Below, in pieces: positions 32,878 through 41,110 of a stretch of 64,000 bases of DNA. Source of the DNA: Nonomuraea wenchangensis. GTDB taxonomy: Bacteria > Actinomycetota > Actinomycetes > Streptosporangiales > Streptosporangiaceae. Position numbers and translations under genes: made by a program. The notes beneath the pieces were generated by a model. That model was not told the origin of the DNA. It made no database searches and saw nothing but the letters and a program-made list of their open reading frames with translations. Position 1 is the first letter of the stretch. Every line of letters begins with the position of its first letter. The stretch is from assembly GCF_900111685.1 (NCBI RefSeq), contig NZ_FOHX01000014.1, positions 1 to 64,000 of the forward strand, read 5' to 3'.

Positions 32878-33793
32878 GGGCGCGCTGGCCGGAGCCGCGC
32901 TCGGGCTCGGCCTGTTCGTACTGGTACGCGCGATCTTCCCGGCCCGCCCCGGGCTGGTGGCGCGGCTGCTCGCGCTGGACGCCGTACGCGAGGACGCCGG
33001 CGCGCCGCGCATCCAGCTCCTGCTGCCCGAGGAGGAGGTCGGCGCGTTCCGCCGCAACCTCGGCGTACGGCTGGCCGCCCTCTACGCCGCCCGCGGCTGG
33101 GAGGTCAGGTCCGTACGCTCGGACCTGGCGCTGCTCGGCCGTTCCTTCGAGGCGTTCCTCGCGACCAAGGCGCTGCTCGGCGCCGCCGGCCTGCTGGCGT
33201 TCCCGCTGCTGCTCGGCTGGCTGATGCTGATGGGGTGGGGCAGCTCGCCGGCCATCCCGTTCTGGGTGGCGGTGCTGGCCGCGGTCGTCTTCTTCTTCCT
33301 GCCCGACCTGCAGATCCGCAAGGAGGCCGCGGCGCGCAGACGCGACTTCCGTCACGTCGTCGGCGCGTTCCTCGACCTCGTGTCCATGAACCTGGCCGGC
33401 GGGCGCGGCGTCCCCGAGGCGCTGATGATGGCGGTGACGATCAGCGGCGAGCAGCCCAACTGGGCGATGGGCCGCATCCGCGACGCGCTGAGCGGCGCGC
33501 GCATCGTCGGCATCACCCCCTGGCAGGCGCTCGGCCAGCTCGGGGAGGAGATCAACGTCGACGAGCTGCGCGACCTGTCGGCGGCGCTCGGCCTGGTGGC
33601 CGACGACGGCGCCAAGGTCCGCTCGTCCCTCACGGCCAGGGCCGCCACCCTGCGCCGCCGGGAGCTGGCCGAGATCGAGGGACGCGCGGGCGAGCGCTCG
33701 CAGTCGATGCTCGTCGCCCAGCTCCTGCTCTGCGCCGGTTTCGTGATCTTTCTCAGTTATCCCGCCGCGATGAAGATGTTGGGGGTCTCATGA
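32870..33793 (+). CDS. tadC: TadC-like type II secretion F membrane protein
   Basis: 307 residues. An N-terminal TM and two central TMs (~100-145) precede a T2SSF cytoplasmic domain (FLDLVSMNLAGGRGVPEALMMAV...LGEEINVDELRDLSAAL) and a final TM (LLLCAGFVIFLSYPAAM). With TadB it forms the inner-membrane platform of the Tad pilus. Starts inside the end of tadB and ends with an ATGA overlap into the pilin gene. Confidence 0.9.
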   Translation: MVEGALAGAALGLGLFVLVRAIFPARPGLVARLLALDAVREDAGAPRIQLLLPEEEVGAFRRNLGVRLAALYAARGWEVRSVRSDLALLGRSFEAFLATKALLGAAGLLAFPLLLGWLMLMGWGSSPAIPFWVAVLAAVVFFFLPDLQIRKEAAARRRDFRHVVGAFLDLVSMNLAGGRGVPEALMMAVTISGEQPNWAMGRIRDALSGARIVGITPWQALGQLGEEINVDELRDLSAALGLVADDGAKVRSSLTARAATLRRRELAEIEGRAGERSQSMLVAQLLLCAGFVIFLSYPAAMKMLGVS

Positions 33794-34017
33794 ACCATCC
33801 CTGGATCGTCTATCTCCGTGCGTGCCTCGCCGTACGCGTCCACCGGGCCAGGACCGCCCCCACCCGGGGCGCCTCCGCCGTCGAGTGGGTGATCATCACC
33901 GCCATCATCGCGGGCGTCGCGCTCGGGCTGGCCACGCTGATCAGAACGCTGGTGGAGCAGCAGCAGGGCCAGATCGAGCAGAGCTTCGGCGGTGGCGGCG
34001 GTGGCGGCGACGAGTAG
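33790..34017 (+). CDS. flp: Flp-type pilin
   Basis: 75 residues. A 27-residue leader ends at RG followed by ASAVEWVIITAIIAGVALGLA, the hydrophobic pilin helix with the conserved Glu (position +5 after the Gly) characteristic of Flp/TadE class prepilins. A Gln-rich segment and Gly7-Asp-Glu tail close it. It should be cut after Gly by a TadV-type peptidase, which is not in the window. ATGA overlap with tadC. Confidence 0.85.
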   Translation: MNHPWIVYLRACLAVRVHRARTAPTRGASAVEWVIITAIIAGVALGLATLIRTLVEQQQGQIEQSFGGGGGGGDE

Positions 34018-34444
34018 CCCGCGCCGCCGCGCCCGCGAACGTGGCGCCAGCGCGGTAGAGCTGGCGCTGCTCATGCCGGTCATTCTCGCGGTGGCACTGC
34101 TCATCGTGCAGGTGGCGCTCTGGTTCCACGCGCGTCAGGTCGCCGAGGCGGCCGCCCAGGAGGGGGCGCGCGTGGCCAGGGCGGCGCCGATCGACTCGGC
34201 CGGCTGGGAGGGCACGGCCACGGCCAAGGCCACCGAGATCGTCCGCGCGATCGGGCCACGGCTGCTCGGCGGCGCGACCGCCACGACGTCCGAGAGGGAG
34301 CCCGACGAACGGTTCGTCACCGTGACCGGCAGCGCCGTACAGGTCATCCCGCTGCTGCCGTCACTGACGTTCACGATCAGCGCGACCGCCGGCGGGCCCG
34401 TCGAGTGCTTCCGCCCCGACAACGGGGGCGAGGACTGCGAATGA
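33992..34444 (+). CDS. TadE-like pseudopilin
   Basis: 150 residues. An N-terminus rich in Arg then ERGASAVELALLMPVILAVALLIVQ, the TadE prepilin-like TM with conserved Glu, followed by an extracellular alpha/beta part. TadE-like proteins are minor pseudopilins processed by the same peptidase as Flp. GTG 33992 is the furthest start and overlaps the Flp gene; GTG 34001 is also possible and neither has a clear ribosome-binding site. ATGA overlap with the next gene. Confidence 0.85.
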   Translation: MAAVAATSSPRRRARERGASAVELALLMPVILAVALLIVQVALWFHARQVAEAAAQEGARVARAAPIDSAGWEGTATAKATEIVRAIGPRLLGGATATTSEREPDERFVTVTGSAVQVIPLLPSLTFTISATAGGPVECFRPDNGGEDCE

Positions 34445-34833
34445 GGGCCGATCGCGAGCGCGGGTCCATGGCCGTCGAGACGGTCATGCTGGCCCCGGTC
34501 TTCCTGCTGTTCCTGCTGTTCCTGGCCGGGGCCGGGGTGCTGGTGGAGTCGCAGGGCCGGGTCAACGGCGCGGCCAGGGACGCCGCCCGCGCCGCCTCCG
34601 TGCAGCGTACGTTCGACGACGCCCAGGGGGCCGCCGACGCCATCACCCGGGCGACGCTCACCGGCCCCTGCGGCTCGCCGGCCGTGTCGCTGGACGGCTC
34701 CGAGTGGGAGCAGGGCGGGCAGGTGGAGGCCGTCGTCACCTGCGAGCTGGACCTCGGCTTCGCCGGGTTCGGCGCCAAGCGGCTCACCGGCACCGCCGTC
34801 GTGCCCCTGGAGCAGTTCAGGAGGGTCGAGTGA
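34441..34833 (+). CDS. TadE/TadG-like pilus protein (second)
   Basis: 130 residues. RERGSMAVETVMLAPVFLLFLLFLAGAG is the prepilin-like helix with conserved Glu; the remaining ~90 residues hold two Cys (TGPCGSP and VTCELD) that may form a disulfide outside the cell. ATGA overlap upstream and GTGA overlap downstream put it in the pilus operon. Confidence 0.82.
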   Translation: MRADRERGSMAVETVMLAPVFLLFLLFLAGAGVLVESQGRVNGAARDAARAASVQRTFDDAQGAADAITRATLTGPCGSPAVSLDGSEWEQGGQVEAVVTCELDLGFAGFGAKRLTGTAVVPLEQFRRVE

Positions 34834-35231
34834 GCGAGCGGGGGTCCATGTCGGTGTTCACCGTGCTGTTCTCGGTGGTCGCGTTCCTGCTGGCGGGGCT
34901 GCTGGTGGACGGCGGCGGGGCGATCAACGCCCGGCTGCGGGCCGCCGACGTGGCCGAGCAGGCCGCGCGGGCCGGCGCCGACCAGATCGACGAGGACGTG
35001 CTGCGCACCAGTGGCGAGACCCGGCTGCTCGGCGAGGACCGCGTGTGCGCGCGGGCCGACGAGATCGTCGCGGCCCAGGGCGACGACGTACGCGCCGGCC
35101 GCTGCGCGGTGCAGCAGGAGCAGGTGACGGTGAGCGTGTCGGTGCGCTGGCAGGCGTTCTTCCTCGGCGCGATCGGCTTCCCCGGATCGGACATGACCGG
35201 CGAGGCCACAGCCGCGCCCCAAGCGAGATAG
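34830..35231 (+). CDS. TadE/G-like pilus protein (third)
   Basis: 133 residues, GTG start at 34830 within the preceding stop. SERGSMSVFTVLFSVVAFLLAGLLVDGGGAI has the TM and the Asp-Gly-Gly of putative TadG-like Flp pilus assembly proteins (DUF2134-like). Two Cys occur in the extracellular part (DRVCARAD, GRCAVQQ). It lacks the Glu of the pilin helix, unlike the two neighbours, so it may not be processed the same way. About 70 bp separates it from the next gene. Confidence 0.8.
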   Translation: MSERGSMSVFTVLFSVVAFLLAGLLVDGGGAINARLRAADVAEQAARAGADQIDEDVLRTSGETRLLGEDRVCARADEIVAAQGDDVRAGRCAVQQEQVTVSVSVRWQAFFLGAIGFPGSDMTGEATAAPQAR

Positions 35232-35301
35232 ACCGAATGGCTTCACTCAGTGGCACGCGGAACGCGCGAGGCACCACGCTGAGCGGGCGAAAGGAGAGGC
35301 G

Positions 35302-38118
35302 ATGCCGACGCGAGAGCCGGCGCGGCCCCACGGGCGTCCCGCCGGGCGCCCCGGTGGGCGCACTGCCGGGCGTGCCCACGGGCGGCACAGCCCCGCGCGC
35401 ATCCCGGCCAGGCGCGGCCCCGGCGACGTGCTCGCCGGGCTCGGCGCGCTGGTCCTGCTGGTCGCGCTCGTGGGCGGGGTGCCGTACGCGCTGCTCAGGT
35501 TCGTCGGGCCGCCGATCGACCCCGAACAGTTCGACGTGCGGACGCTGCTCAGCCAGGCCGGGCCGAGCACGATCACGGCGGTGCTGGTCCTGCTCGTGTG
35601 GCTGGCCTGGTTCCAGCTGTTCGTGTGCGTGCTCGTCGAGGTGTACGCCGGCGTCCGCAGGGTCGGCATGCCCGCCCGCGTGCCGCTGTCCGGCGGCACC
35701 CAGGCGCTGGCCAACAAGCTCGTCGGGGCCGTGCTGCTGCTGTTCACCGCCGGGGCCATGGTCGCGCCGTTCGCGAAGCTGGCGCCGGCGCCCGTCGCGC
35801 CGCCGGTGACGACGGTGGCGTACTCGGCGCCGATCGTCGAGAAGGCGACGCTCGACACCCAGCAGACCAAGAAGGTGTACGTGGTGCAGCCGCCGCACGG
35901 GCGCCACCACGAGAGCCTGTGGGAGATCGCCGAGAAGTGCCTCGGCGACGGCCGCCGCTACCACGAGATCTACCGCCTCAACCAGGCCAAGGAGCAGCCC
36001 GACGGCTCCCGGCTGCGGATGGCCGACCTGATCAGGCCCGGCTGGGTGCTCGACATGCCGGACGACGCCCGCCACACGCACACCGTCCCTGTCGGCCAGC
36101 CGCGCGAGCAGACGCTGCGCGACCATCCCGGCCGCGCGGAGGTCTCCCGCTCGGTCGAGCAACGCGCCGACCGCGCCGAGCAGAAGGCCGAGCAGAAGGC
36201 CGAGCAGAAGGCCGAACAGAAGAAGGACGTCGAGCGCCGCGCCGAGAACAGGGGCGGGGCCAAACACCGCCTGCCCGAGCAGGACCGTCGGCTCCCCGAG
36301 CAGGAGCGGCGGGAGCAGCCGGTGGTGCGCGAGGCCCAGTCCGGCGAGCTCATGGACTACCTCGCCCCCGCCTCGCTGGCCGCCGCCGGGCTGCTGTTCG
36401 TGCTCTCCCGCCGCCGCCGCGAGCAACTGTGGAGCCGGCTGCCCGGCCGCCGCGTCGTCCGCCCGCACGGCGACGCCGCCGAGGCCGAGATCGCGCTCCG
36501 GCTGGGCGGCGACGCGCCCGGGGCCCGCATCCTCGACATCGGCCTGCGGCTGCTCGGCGCCGAGCTGGCCGCCCGGCACCGCACCCCGCCCACCGTGTAC
36601 GCCGCCCACCTGTCCGCGCGCACGCTCGACCTGTGGGTGCACCCGCCCGACCCCGACCCGCCCGCGCCCTGGACCGCCCAGGACGGCGGCCAGGTGTGGC
36701 GGCTGCCCGCCCACGAGGGCCGGCTGCTGGAGGACCAGCCGGGCGGCGCGCCGTACCCGGGGCTCGTGTCCATCGGCGTCAACGCGGGCGGCCGGGTGCT
36801 CGTGGACCTGGAGGCGGCGCAGGGCCTGATCAACGTACGCGGCCCGCAGACCACGGCCGCCCTGGCCGCGATCGCCGTCGAACTGGCCACGAACCGCTGG
36901 TCCGACCGCATGCGGGTGACGCTCGTCGGGTTCGGCGAGGAGCTGACCGCCATCGCTCCCGACCGGATCAGGGCCGTCGGCGGCCTGGCCGAGGTGCTGC
37001 CCGAGCTGGAGGCCGCCGCGGCGCCGCGCGAGCAGGTGCTGACCGGCCGGGTCACCGGCAGCCCGCGCGAGGCCCACTACCTGCTGTCGGCGGTCGCGCC
37101 CACGCACGAGGAGGCGCGCCGGCTGGCGCTGCTGGCCCGCAGGGACACCGCCGGGTACGTCGTCGCGGGCGACATCCCGCACGCCACCTGGACCCTGGAG
37201 ATCACCGACGACGGCAAGGCCCGCATCGCCGAGCTCGGCTTCGAGGTGGAGGCCCAGCTCCTGCCCCGCCGCCACTACCGGGCGCTGGTCGAGCTGTTCC
37301 GCACCGCCGGCCGCATGGAGGGCGAGCCGATCCCCGAGCCGGAGCCGCTGGTCGGGCTGCACCCGCCGGCCGTCGAGATCCGCCTGCTCGGCCCGGTCGA
37401 GGTACGGGGCCTGCGCCCGCTGGAGGAGGGCCGGCTGGCGCTGGCCGCCGAGATGCTGGTCTACCTGGCCACGCATCCCGGCGGCGTGCACCCCGTCGTG
37501 CTCGGCGGCGTGTTATGGCCGCGCGGCGTACAGGACCTGGTCAGAGACGCCACGATCGCCCGGGTCGCGGAGTGGCTCGGGCCCGACCACCTGCTCACGG
37601 ACGAGGCCGGGCGGCTGCGGCTGGGGCCCGAGGTGCGTACGGACTGGATGTTGTTCCGCGAGCTCGTCCGCCGCGCGCGCGGCGACGCGATGGCCAGGCC
37701 CGTCCTCCTGGAGAAGGCGCTCGGCCTGGTCAGGGGCCCGCTGCTGGCCGGACGGCCGCCCGGCAGGTACGCCTGGCTGGCCGCCGAGGACCTGGAGTAC
37801 GACGTGGCCGCCGGGGTGGCCGACGCCGCCCACCAGCTCTGCGAGCTCCGGCTCGCCCAGGACCGGCCGGACGCCGCGGTCGCCGCCGTCCGCCAGGCGC
37901 TGCTGCTCGCGGCAGACGACGAAGGGCTCTGGCGCGACCTGCTGCGGGCCACGCACGCCACCCAGGACGGCGTCCGGCTGCGGGCCGTCGTCGAGGGCCT
38001 GACCCGGCGGGCCGCCTCGCACCCGTACGGCGGCGCACTCGCCCCGGAGACCGAGGCGCTGATCGAAGAACTGCTGCCCACGTGGCGCATCCACGTCGTG
38101 AGGGAGTCATCGGCATGA
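35302..38118 (+). CDS. Membrane protein with LysM-like domain and C-terminal BTAD regulator domain
   Basis: 938 residues. Four predicted TMs (~43-66, 92-115, 140-160, 352-370). Between the third and fourth is a LysM-like unit (SLWEIAEKCLGDGRRYHEIYRLNQ) followed by an EQKA tandem repeat. The C-terminal half is cytoplasmic or extracellular depending on topology and ends in a bacterial transcriptional activator domain (~690-930: EIRLLGPVEVRG, LRLGPEVRTDW, TPR-like helices), the architecture recurrently found with Tad loci in actinobacteria. GGAGAGG before ATG 35302. Leu738 is a TTA codon. Probably couples cell-wall sensing to pilus output; this is inference. Confidence 0.85.
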   Translation: MPTREPARPHGRPAGRPGGRTAGRAHGRHSPARIPARRGPGDVLAGLGALVLLVALVGGVPYALLRFVGPPIDPEQFDVRTLLSQAGPSTITAVLVLLVWLAWFQLFVCVLVEVYAGVRRVGMPARVPLSGGTQALANKLVGAVLLLFTAGAMVAPFAKLAPAPVAPPVTTVAYSAPIVEKATLDTQQTKKVYVVQPPHGRHHESLWEIAEKCLGDGRRYHEIYRLNQAKEQPDGSRLRMADLIRPGWVLDMPDDARHTHTVPVGQPREQTLRDHPGRAEVSRSVEQRADRAEQKAEQKAEQKAEQKKDVERRAENRGGAKHRLPEQDRRLPEQERREQPVVREAQSGELMDYLAPASLAAAGLLFVLSRRRREQLWSRLPGRRVVRPHGDAAEAEIALRLGGDAPGARILDIGLRLLGAELAARHRTPPTVYAAHLSARTLDLWVHPPDPDPPAPWTAQDGGQVWRLPAHEGRLLEDQPGGAPYPGLVSIGVNAGGRVLVDLEAAQGLINVRGPQTTAALAAIAVELATNRWSDRMRVTLVGFGEELTAIAPDRIRAVGGLAEVLPELEAAAAPREQVLTGRVTGSPREAHYLLSAVAPTHEEARRLALLARRDTAGYVVAGDIPHATWTLEITDDGKARIAELGFEVEAQLLPRRHYRALVELFRTAGRMEGEPIPEPEPLVGLHPPAVEIRLLGPVEVRGLRPLEEGRLALAAEMLVYLATHPGGVHPVVLGGVLWPRGVQDLVRDATIARVAEWLGPDHLLTDEAGRLRLGPEVRTDWMLFRELVRRARGDAMARPVLLEKALGLVRGPLLAGRPPGRYAWLAAEDLEYDVAAGVADAAHQLCELRLAQDRPDAAVAAVRQALLLAADDEGLWRDLLRATHATQDGVRLRAVVEGLTRRAASHPYGGALAPETEALIEELLPTWRIHVVRESSA

Positions 38119-38756
38119 GACGAGCAGCGATGGTGCTGGTCTTACTGGTTCTGGCGGGCTGCGGCCAGCCGGAGCGGCCGTACTCGCCGGGGGCCGAGCC
38201 CTCGGCGGACGGCAGCGGCACCGCCCGCGCGGCGGCGCCTACGGAAAGCCCCCAGGAGGGGACCGGCGAGGAGGAGACCCTCAAAGGGAAGGGCAAGGAG
38301 ACCGTCGCCATGGGCGGCGGCAAGTTCCGGGTGGAGATCGACTGGCCCGCGAAGCGGGACCCGCTGGCAGAGGTGGGCGCCGCTTACATGGTGGCCATGC
38401 GCAAGGCGCTCGTCGCCGGCAGCGATCGGCCTTTGCAGGACATCGACATTGAACTCACCGCCGCCCAGGCCGCGTACGAGTGGGTGAAGTACTTCCTCGA
38501 CAGGAAACAGACGGTGCGCGGCGTCGCCCGGCTCTACGACCTGCGCGTCTCCAGGACGGGCAAAGGCGCGGTGATCGACATGTGCGTGGACGAGGCGGGC
38601 ATGCGGTTCGTCTCGGCGCGCACCGGTAAGGCCATCTCGCCCCGCCCCGACTGGCTCGACACCCCGTACCTCCAGTCCCTCGCCATGCATCGTGGCGACG
38701 ACGACGTGTGGCGGATCAGGGACGTCCGCGCCGACCTGAAAGGGTGCCCCGCATGA
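38115..38756 (+). CDS. Lipoprotein of the Tad locus
   Basis: 213 residues. Signal peptide with lipobox LVLAGC (Cys16), then a disordered Ser/Glu-rich stretch and a compact domain (~75-213) with GVARLYDLRVSRTGKGAVIDMCVDEAGM, resembling stress-protein-like lipoproteins, ending in KGCPA. ATGA overlap with the BTAD gene, ATGA overlap with the next. Leu10 is a TTA codon, so translation may depend on the TTA-reading tRNA. Confidence 0.82.
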   Translation: MRRAAMVLVLLVLAGCGQPERPYSPGAEPSADGSGTARAAAPTESPQEGTGEEETLKGKGKETVAMGGGKFRVEIDWPAKRDPLAEVGAAYMVAMRKALVAGSDRPLQDIDIELTAAQAAYEWVKYFLDRKQTVRGVARLYDLRVSRTGKGAVIDMCVDEAGMRFVSARTGKAISPRPDWLDTPYLQSLAMHRGDDDVWRIRDVRADLKGCPA

Positions 38757-39682
38757 ACCCCCTCCTTTCCGCGACCGTCGCGGGCCTGCTCGCCCTCACC
38801 GCCGGGCTGGCGCCCAAACCGGACCCCGGCCGGACGATCGACGAGGGGCGGACGAAGGGCGTCGTGCTCACCCACTCGAAGATCGTCATCTCGGGTGACG
38901 CCAAGGGCGGGAAGGCCGACGGCTACGTGCTCAAGCGGCCCTGCTGGTACGAGCCCGGCCAGGGGGCCGAGGAGATGCTGAAGACGCAGGAGAGCCTGCG
39001 CGACTTCTTCTTCAAGTTCACGAAGGACGCGACCGACGAGAAGTTCGAGAAGTTCCTGGAGCAGTTCAAGGAGCGGGTCGGGCAGCAGGGCCGCTGGTGG
39101 GGCCCCGCGTACGACTCCTCCGACCCCAAGGGCCTGGCGTGCTTCAGCGCGCTGGACCCGTTCGTGTTCGTGCCGCCGGGGCAGACGCCGCCGGCCGGGA
39201 TCACCGTGCGGGAGCTGGCCGAGATCGCGCGGGCCGCGCTGACCGTGCCCGAGCCGACGGTCAGGCTGAGCCCCGACGCCAAGAGCTACGTCAACCTGCC
39301 GACCTGGGTGTGGGTGGAGGGCATCGGCGCGCCGCGCAGGTCGGTGACGGCGACGATCCCCGGGGTCATGAGCGCGACCGTGGTCGCCACCCTCCAGGAG
39401 ATCAAGATCGACCCGGGCACCAGCGGCGACCGGGCCGAGGTCACCGTGAGCGGCTGCGGCGCCCAGGGCAAGCCGTACGTGAAGGGCGGCACGTTCTCCT
39501 GCGGCGTGCGCTATCTGCGCTCGTCCGTGGACCAGCCGCAGGAGAAGTACACGCTCACCGTCACCACCGTCTGGCCGGTCGCCGTCCAGGGGGACGTGGC
39601 GGTCCAGTTCGCGCCCGTCGAAGTGGGCACGAGCCGGGACGTGCCGGTCGGCGAGATCCAGAGCAACGTCCGGCCTCAGTGA
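38753..39682 (+). CDS. Secreted protein of the Tad locus, unknown function
   Basis: 309 residues with signal peptide MNPLLSATVAGLLALTAGLA. The mature part has GRWWGPAYDSSDPKGLACFS and an Ig-like/beta-rich C-terminal region (VTATIPGVMSATVVATLQEIKIDPG...SGCGAQGKPYVKGGTFSCGVRYL), with two Cys that may pair. It is the last gene of the pilus operon, translationally coupled to the lipoprotein. No family recognised; could be a pilus-associated adhesin or assembly factor. Its end overlaps the convergent Rpn-like gene by 7 bp. Confidence 0.75.
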   Translation: MNPLLSATVAGLLALTAGLAPKPDPGRTIDEGRTKGVVLTHSKIVISGDAKGGKADGYVLKRPCWYEPGQGAEEMLKTQESLRDFFFKFTKDATDEKFEKFLEQFKERVGQQGRWWGPAYDSSDPKGLACFSALDPFVFVPPGQTPPAGITVRELAEIARAALTVPEPTVRLSPDAKSYVNLPTWVWVEGIGAPRRSVTATIPGVMSATVVATLQEIKIDPGTSGDRAEVTVSGCGAQGKPYVKGGTFSCGVRYLRSSVDQPQEKYTLTVTTVWPVAVQGDVAVQFAPVEVGTSRDVPVGEIQSNVRPQ

Positions 39683-40566
39683 CCGGAACCGGCCTCCTTC
39701 TCGAAGAGCTCGTCGGCGCTCTCGACGGTGAGGGCCCTGTCGACCCAGGCGAGCAGGAGGTCGGGGTCCTCGCAGGTGTGGATGCGTTCCCGCGCCTCCT
39801 CGGAAACGGCGAGCCCCCGCCCTTCGAGGATGCGTAGGACGGCCTTGGCCTCCCCCTGCGCGATCCCCTGAGCGATGCCATGGTCGACCCACTCGCGGAC
39901 CAGTTTGCTTCGGGGCTCGTAGTTGGTGCCCATGGCCATCGAGATCTCCTTGAACTTGGCGACGACGAACTCCGGCAGCACCGAGAGCACGAGGTCAGAA
40001 TAACTTTTGAGCTCCTCGGGCAGGTGCTCATGCGCATCGTGGAATGTCTGCAGGACCTTGAAACCCTCCTCGGTCGAGCCGTGCACGATCGCGGAGAGAG
40101 CGGTGAGCTCCGGCTCGGCGACGGCCCTCTCGAGGTCGGTGATCATCGGAACCTGCTCCGGGCCGAGGACGATCGGCCGGAGGGACCATCCCGGGTGACC
40201 CATGTCGATCGGCCGGCCGCACTTGACCGCCACCCGCGTGTCCGGGCAGAAGACGAGCAGCGTGCACGGACATTTGAGCCGAGCCCGTAGCGTGGCCAGG
40301 TAGACCGGCCAGGACCAGGTCTTCTCGTCGCGATAAGCGCGCTGGACCTCCAGCACGATGCCGGACAGCGGCTTGCCGTCGGCCAGGACCACGACCGAGT
40401 CCGCGCGGTATTCGGTCGGGACGCAGTCGGTGAAGTCGGGGCTCTCCAGCCGGGCCTCGTCGAAGTCGGGCACCGGCACGCCCATCTCGGTGAGCAGCGT
40501 GGCCACCAGCGATGGGCGGTTGCGTACTAGTTCGAGCAGGAACTCGTGTTCCTGTGTGGGGGACAT
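39676..40566 (-). CDS. Rpn-like PD-(D/E)XK nuclease family protein
   Basis: 296 residues. The core RADSVVVL...SGIVLEVQ gives the Asp and Glu-x-Gln/Lys pattern of recombination-promoting nuclease/transposase-like (Rpn/YhgA) proteins, and the C-terminus (GIAQGIAQGEAKAVLRILEGRG) is the usual repeat-rich helical tail. Such genes are frequently multi-copy and associated with recombination. ATG 40566 is preferred; TAATGT (40579-40574) 7 bases before it suggests a leaderless message. GTG 40575 is an alternative. 3' end overlaps the Tad-operon gene by 7 bp. Confidence 0.8.
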   Translation of the reverse strand: MSPTQEHEFLLELVRNRPSLVATLLTEMGVPVPDFDEARLESPDFTDCVPTEYRADSVVVLADGKPLSGIVLEVQRAYRDEKTWSWPVYLATLRARLKCPCTLLVFCPDTRVAVKCGRPIDMGHPGWSLRPIVLGPEQVPMITDLERAVAEPELTALSAIVHGSTEEGFKVLQTFHDAHEHLPEELKSYSDLVLSVLPEFVVAKFKEISMAMGTNYEPRSKLVREWVDHGIAQGIAQGEAKAVLRILEGRGLAVSEEARERIHTCEDPDLLLAWVDRALTVESADELFEKEAGSGH

Positions 40567-40573
40567 GCCGAAC

Positions 40574-40579
40574 ACATTA
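40574..40579 (-). promoter_or_regulatory. Candidate -10 for leaderless Rpn-like gene
   Basis: TAATGT, 7 bases before the ATG at 40566, in the AT-richest part of the local region and with no ribosome-binding site. Confidence 0.4.
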
Positions 40580-40603
40580 CCGAATGCGATTGATCCATCA
40601 CAC

Positions 40604-41110
40604 TCAGTTAGTAATTCCTCCCGATTCGTGGGCGAGCAGCCACTCCTTGACCGGAACGCCGTAGTAGTAGCCGCCGTAGCCGCCCGTGCTCGGCAGGACC
40701 CGGTGGCACGGCACGAACGGGGCGATGAGATTCTGGGCGCAGGCGGAGCCGGCCGCGCGGGCCGCCGTACGCGGGAGTCCGGCGCGTTCGGCCAGCTCGG
40801 CGTAGGAGACGGTGGTGCCGGCCGGGACCTCGCGCAGCACCGCGTGCAGCCGCTTGCGGGTGGGCGAGCCGGGCTGCTCGACGGGTACGCCGTCCAGCGC
40901 GCCGAGGTCGCCCGCGAAGTACGCGCGCACCGCCTCCGCGGCCGGCCCGAGGTCGTCCACCACCTCCAGCCCCTCCGCGCGCCGCTCGGGAGCGAGCCGG
41001 GCGAACATCTGCTCGGGGTCGGCCGTGAAGCCGGCCGCCACCAGCACCCCCTCGCGGGCCAGCAGGGCGAGCGGGCCGATCGGGGTCGGGACGAGCTGTG
41101 CAGCGATCAT
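40604..41110 (-). CDS. ogt: Methylated-DNA-protein-cysteine methyltransferase
   Basis: 168 residues. The active-site motif PCHRV, preceded by ACAQNLIAPF and followed by GGYGGY, identifies an O6-alkylguanine-DNA alkyltransferase with acceptor Cys. The Tyr and Arg of the helix-turn-helix (TVSYAELAERAGLPRTAARAAG) are in place. It accepts alkyl groups from guanine irreversibly. Overlaps its upstream neighbour (ATGA), forming an alkylation-repair pair. Confidence 0.95.
   Translation of the reverse strand: MIAAQLVPTPIGPLALLAREGVLVAAGFTADPEQMFARLAPERRAEGLEVVDDLGPAAEAVRAYFAGDLGALDGVPVEQPGSPTRKRLHAVLREVPAGTTVSYAELAERAGLPRTAARAAGSACAQNLIAPFVPCHRVLPSTGGYGGYYYGVPVKEWLLAHESGGITN

Noticed and set aside
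34924..37491. An 855-residue frame opposite the BTAD gene
   Set aside because: Antisense shadow without recognisable domains.
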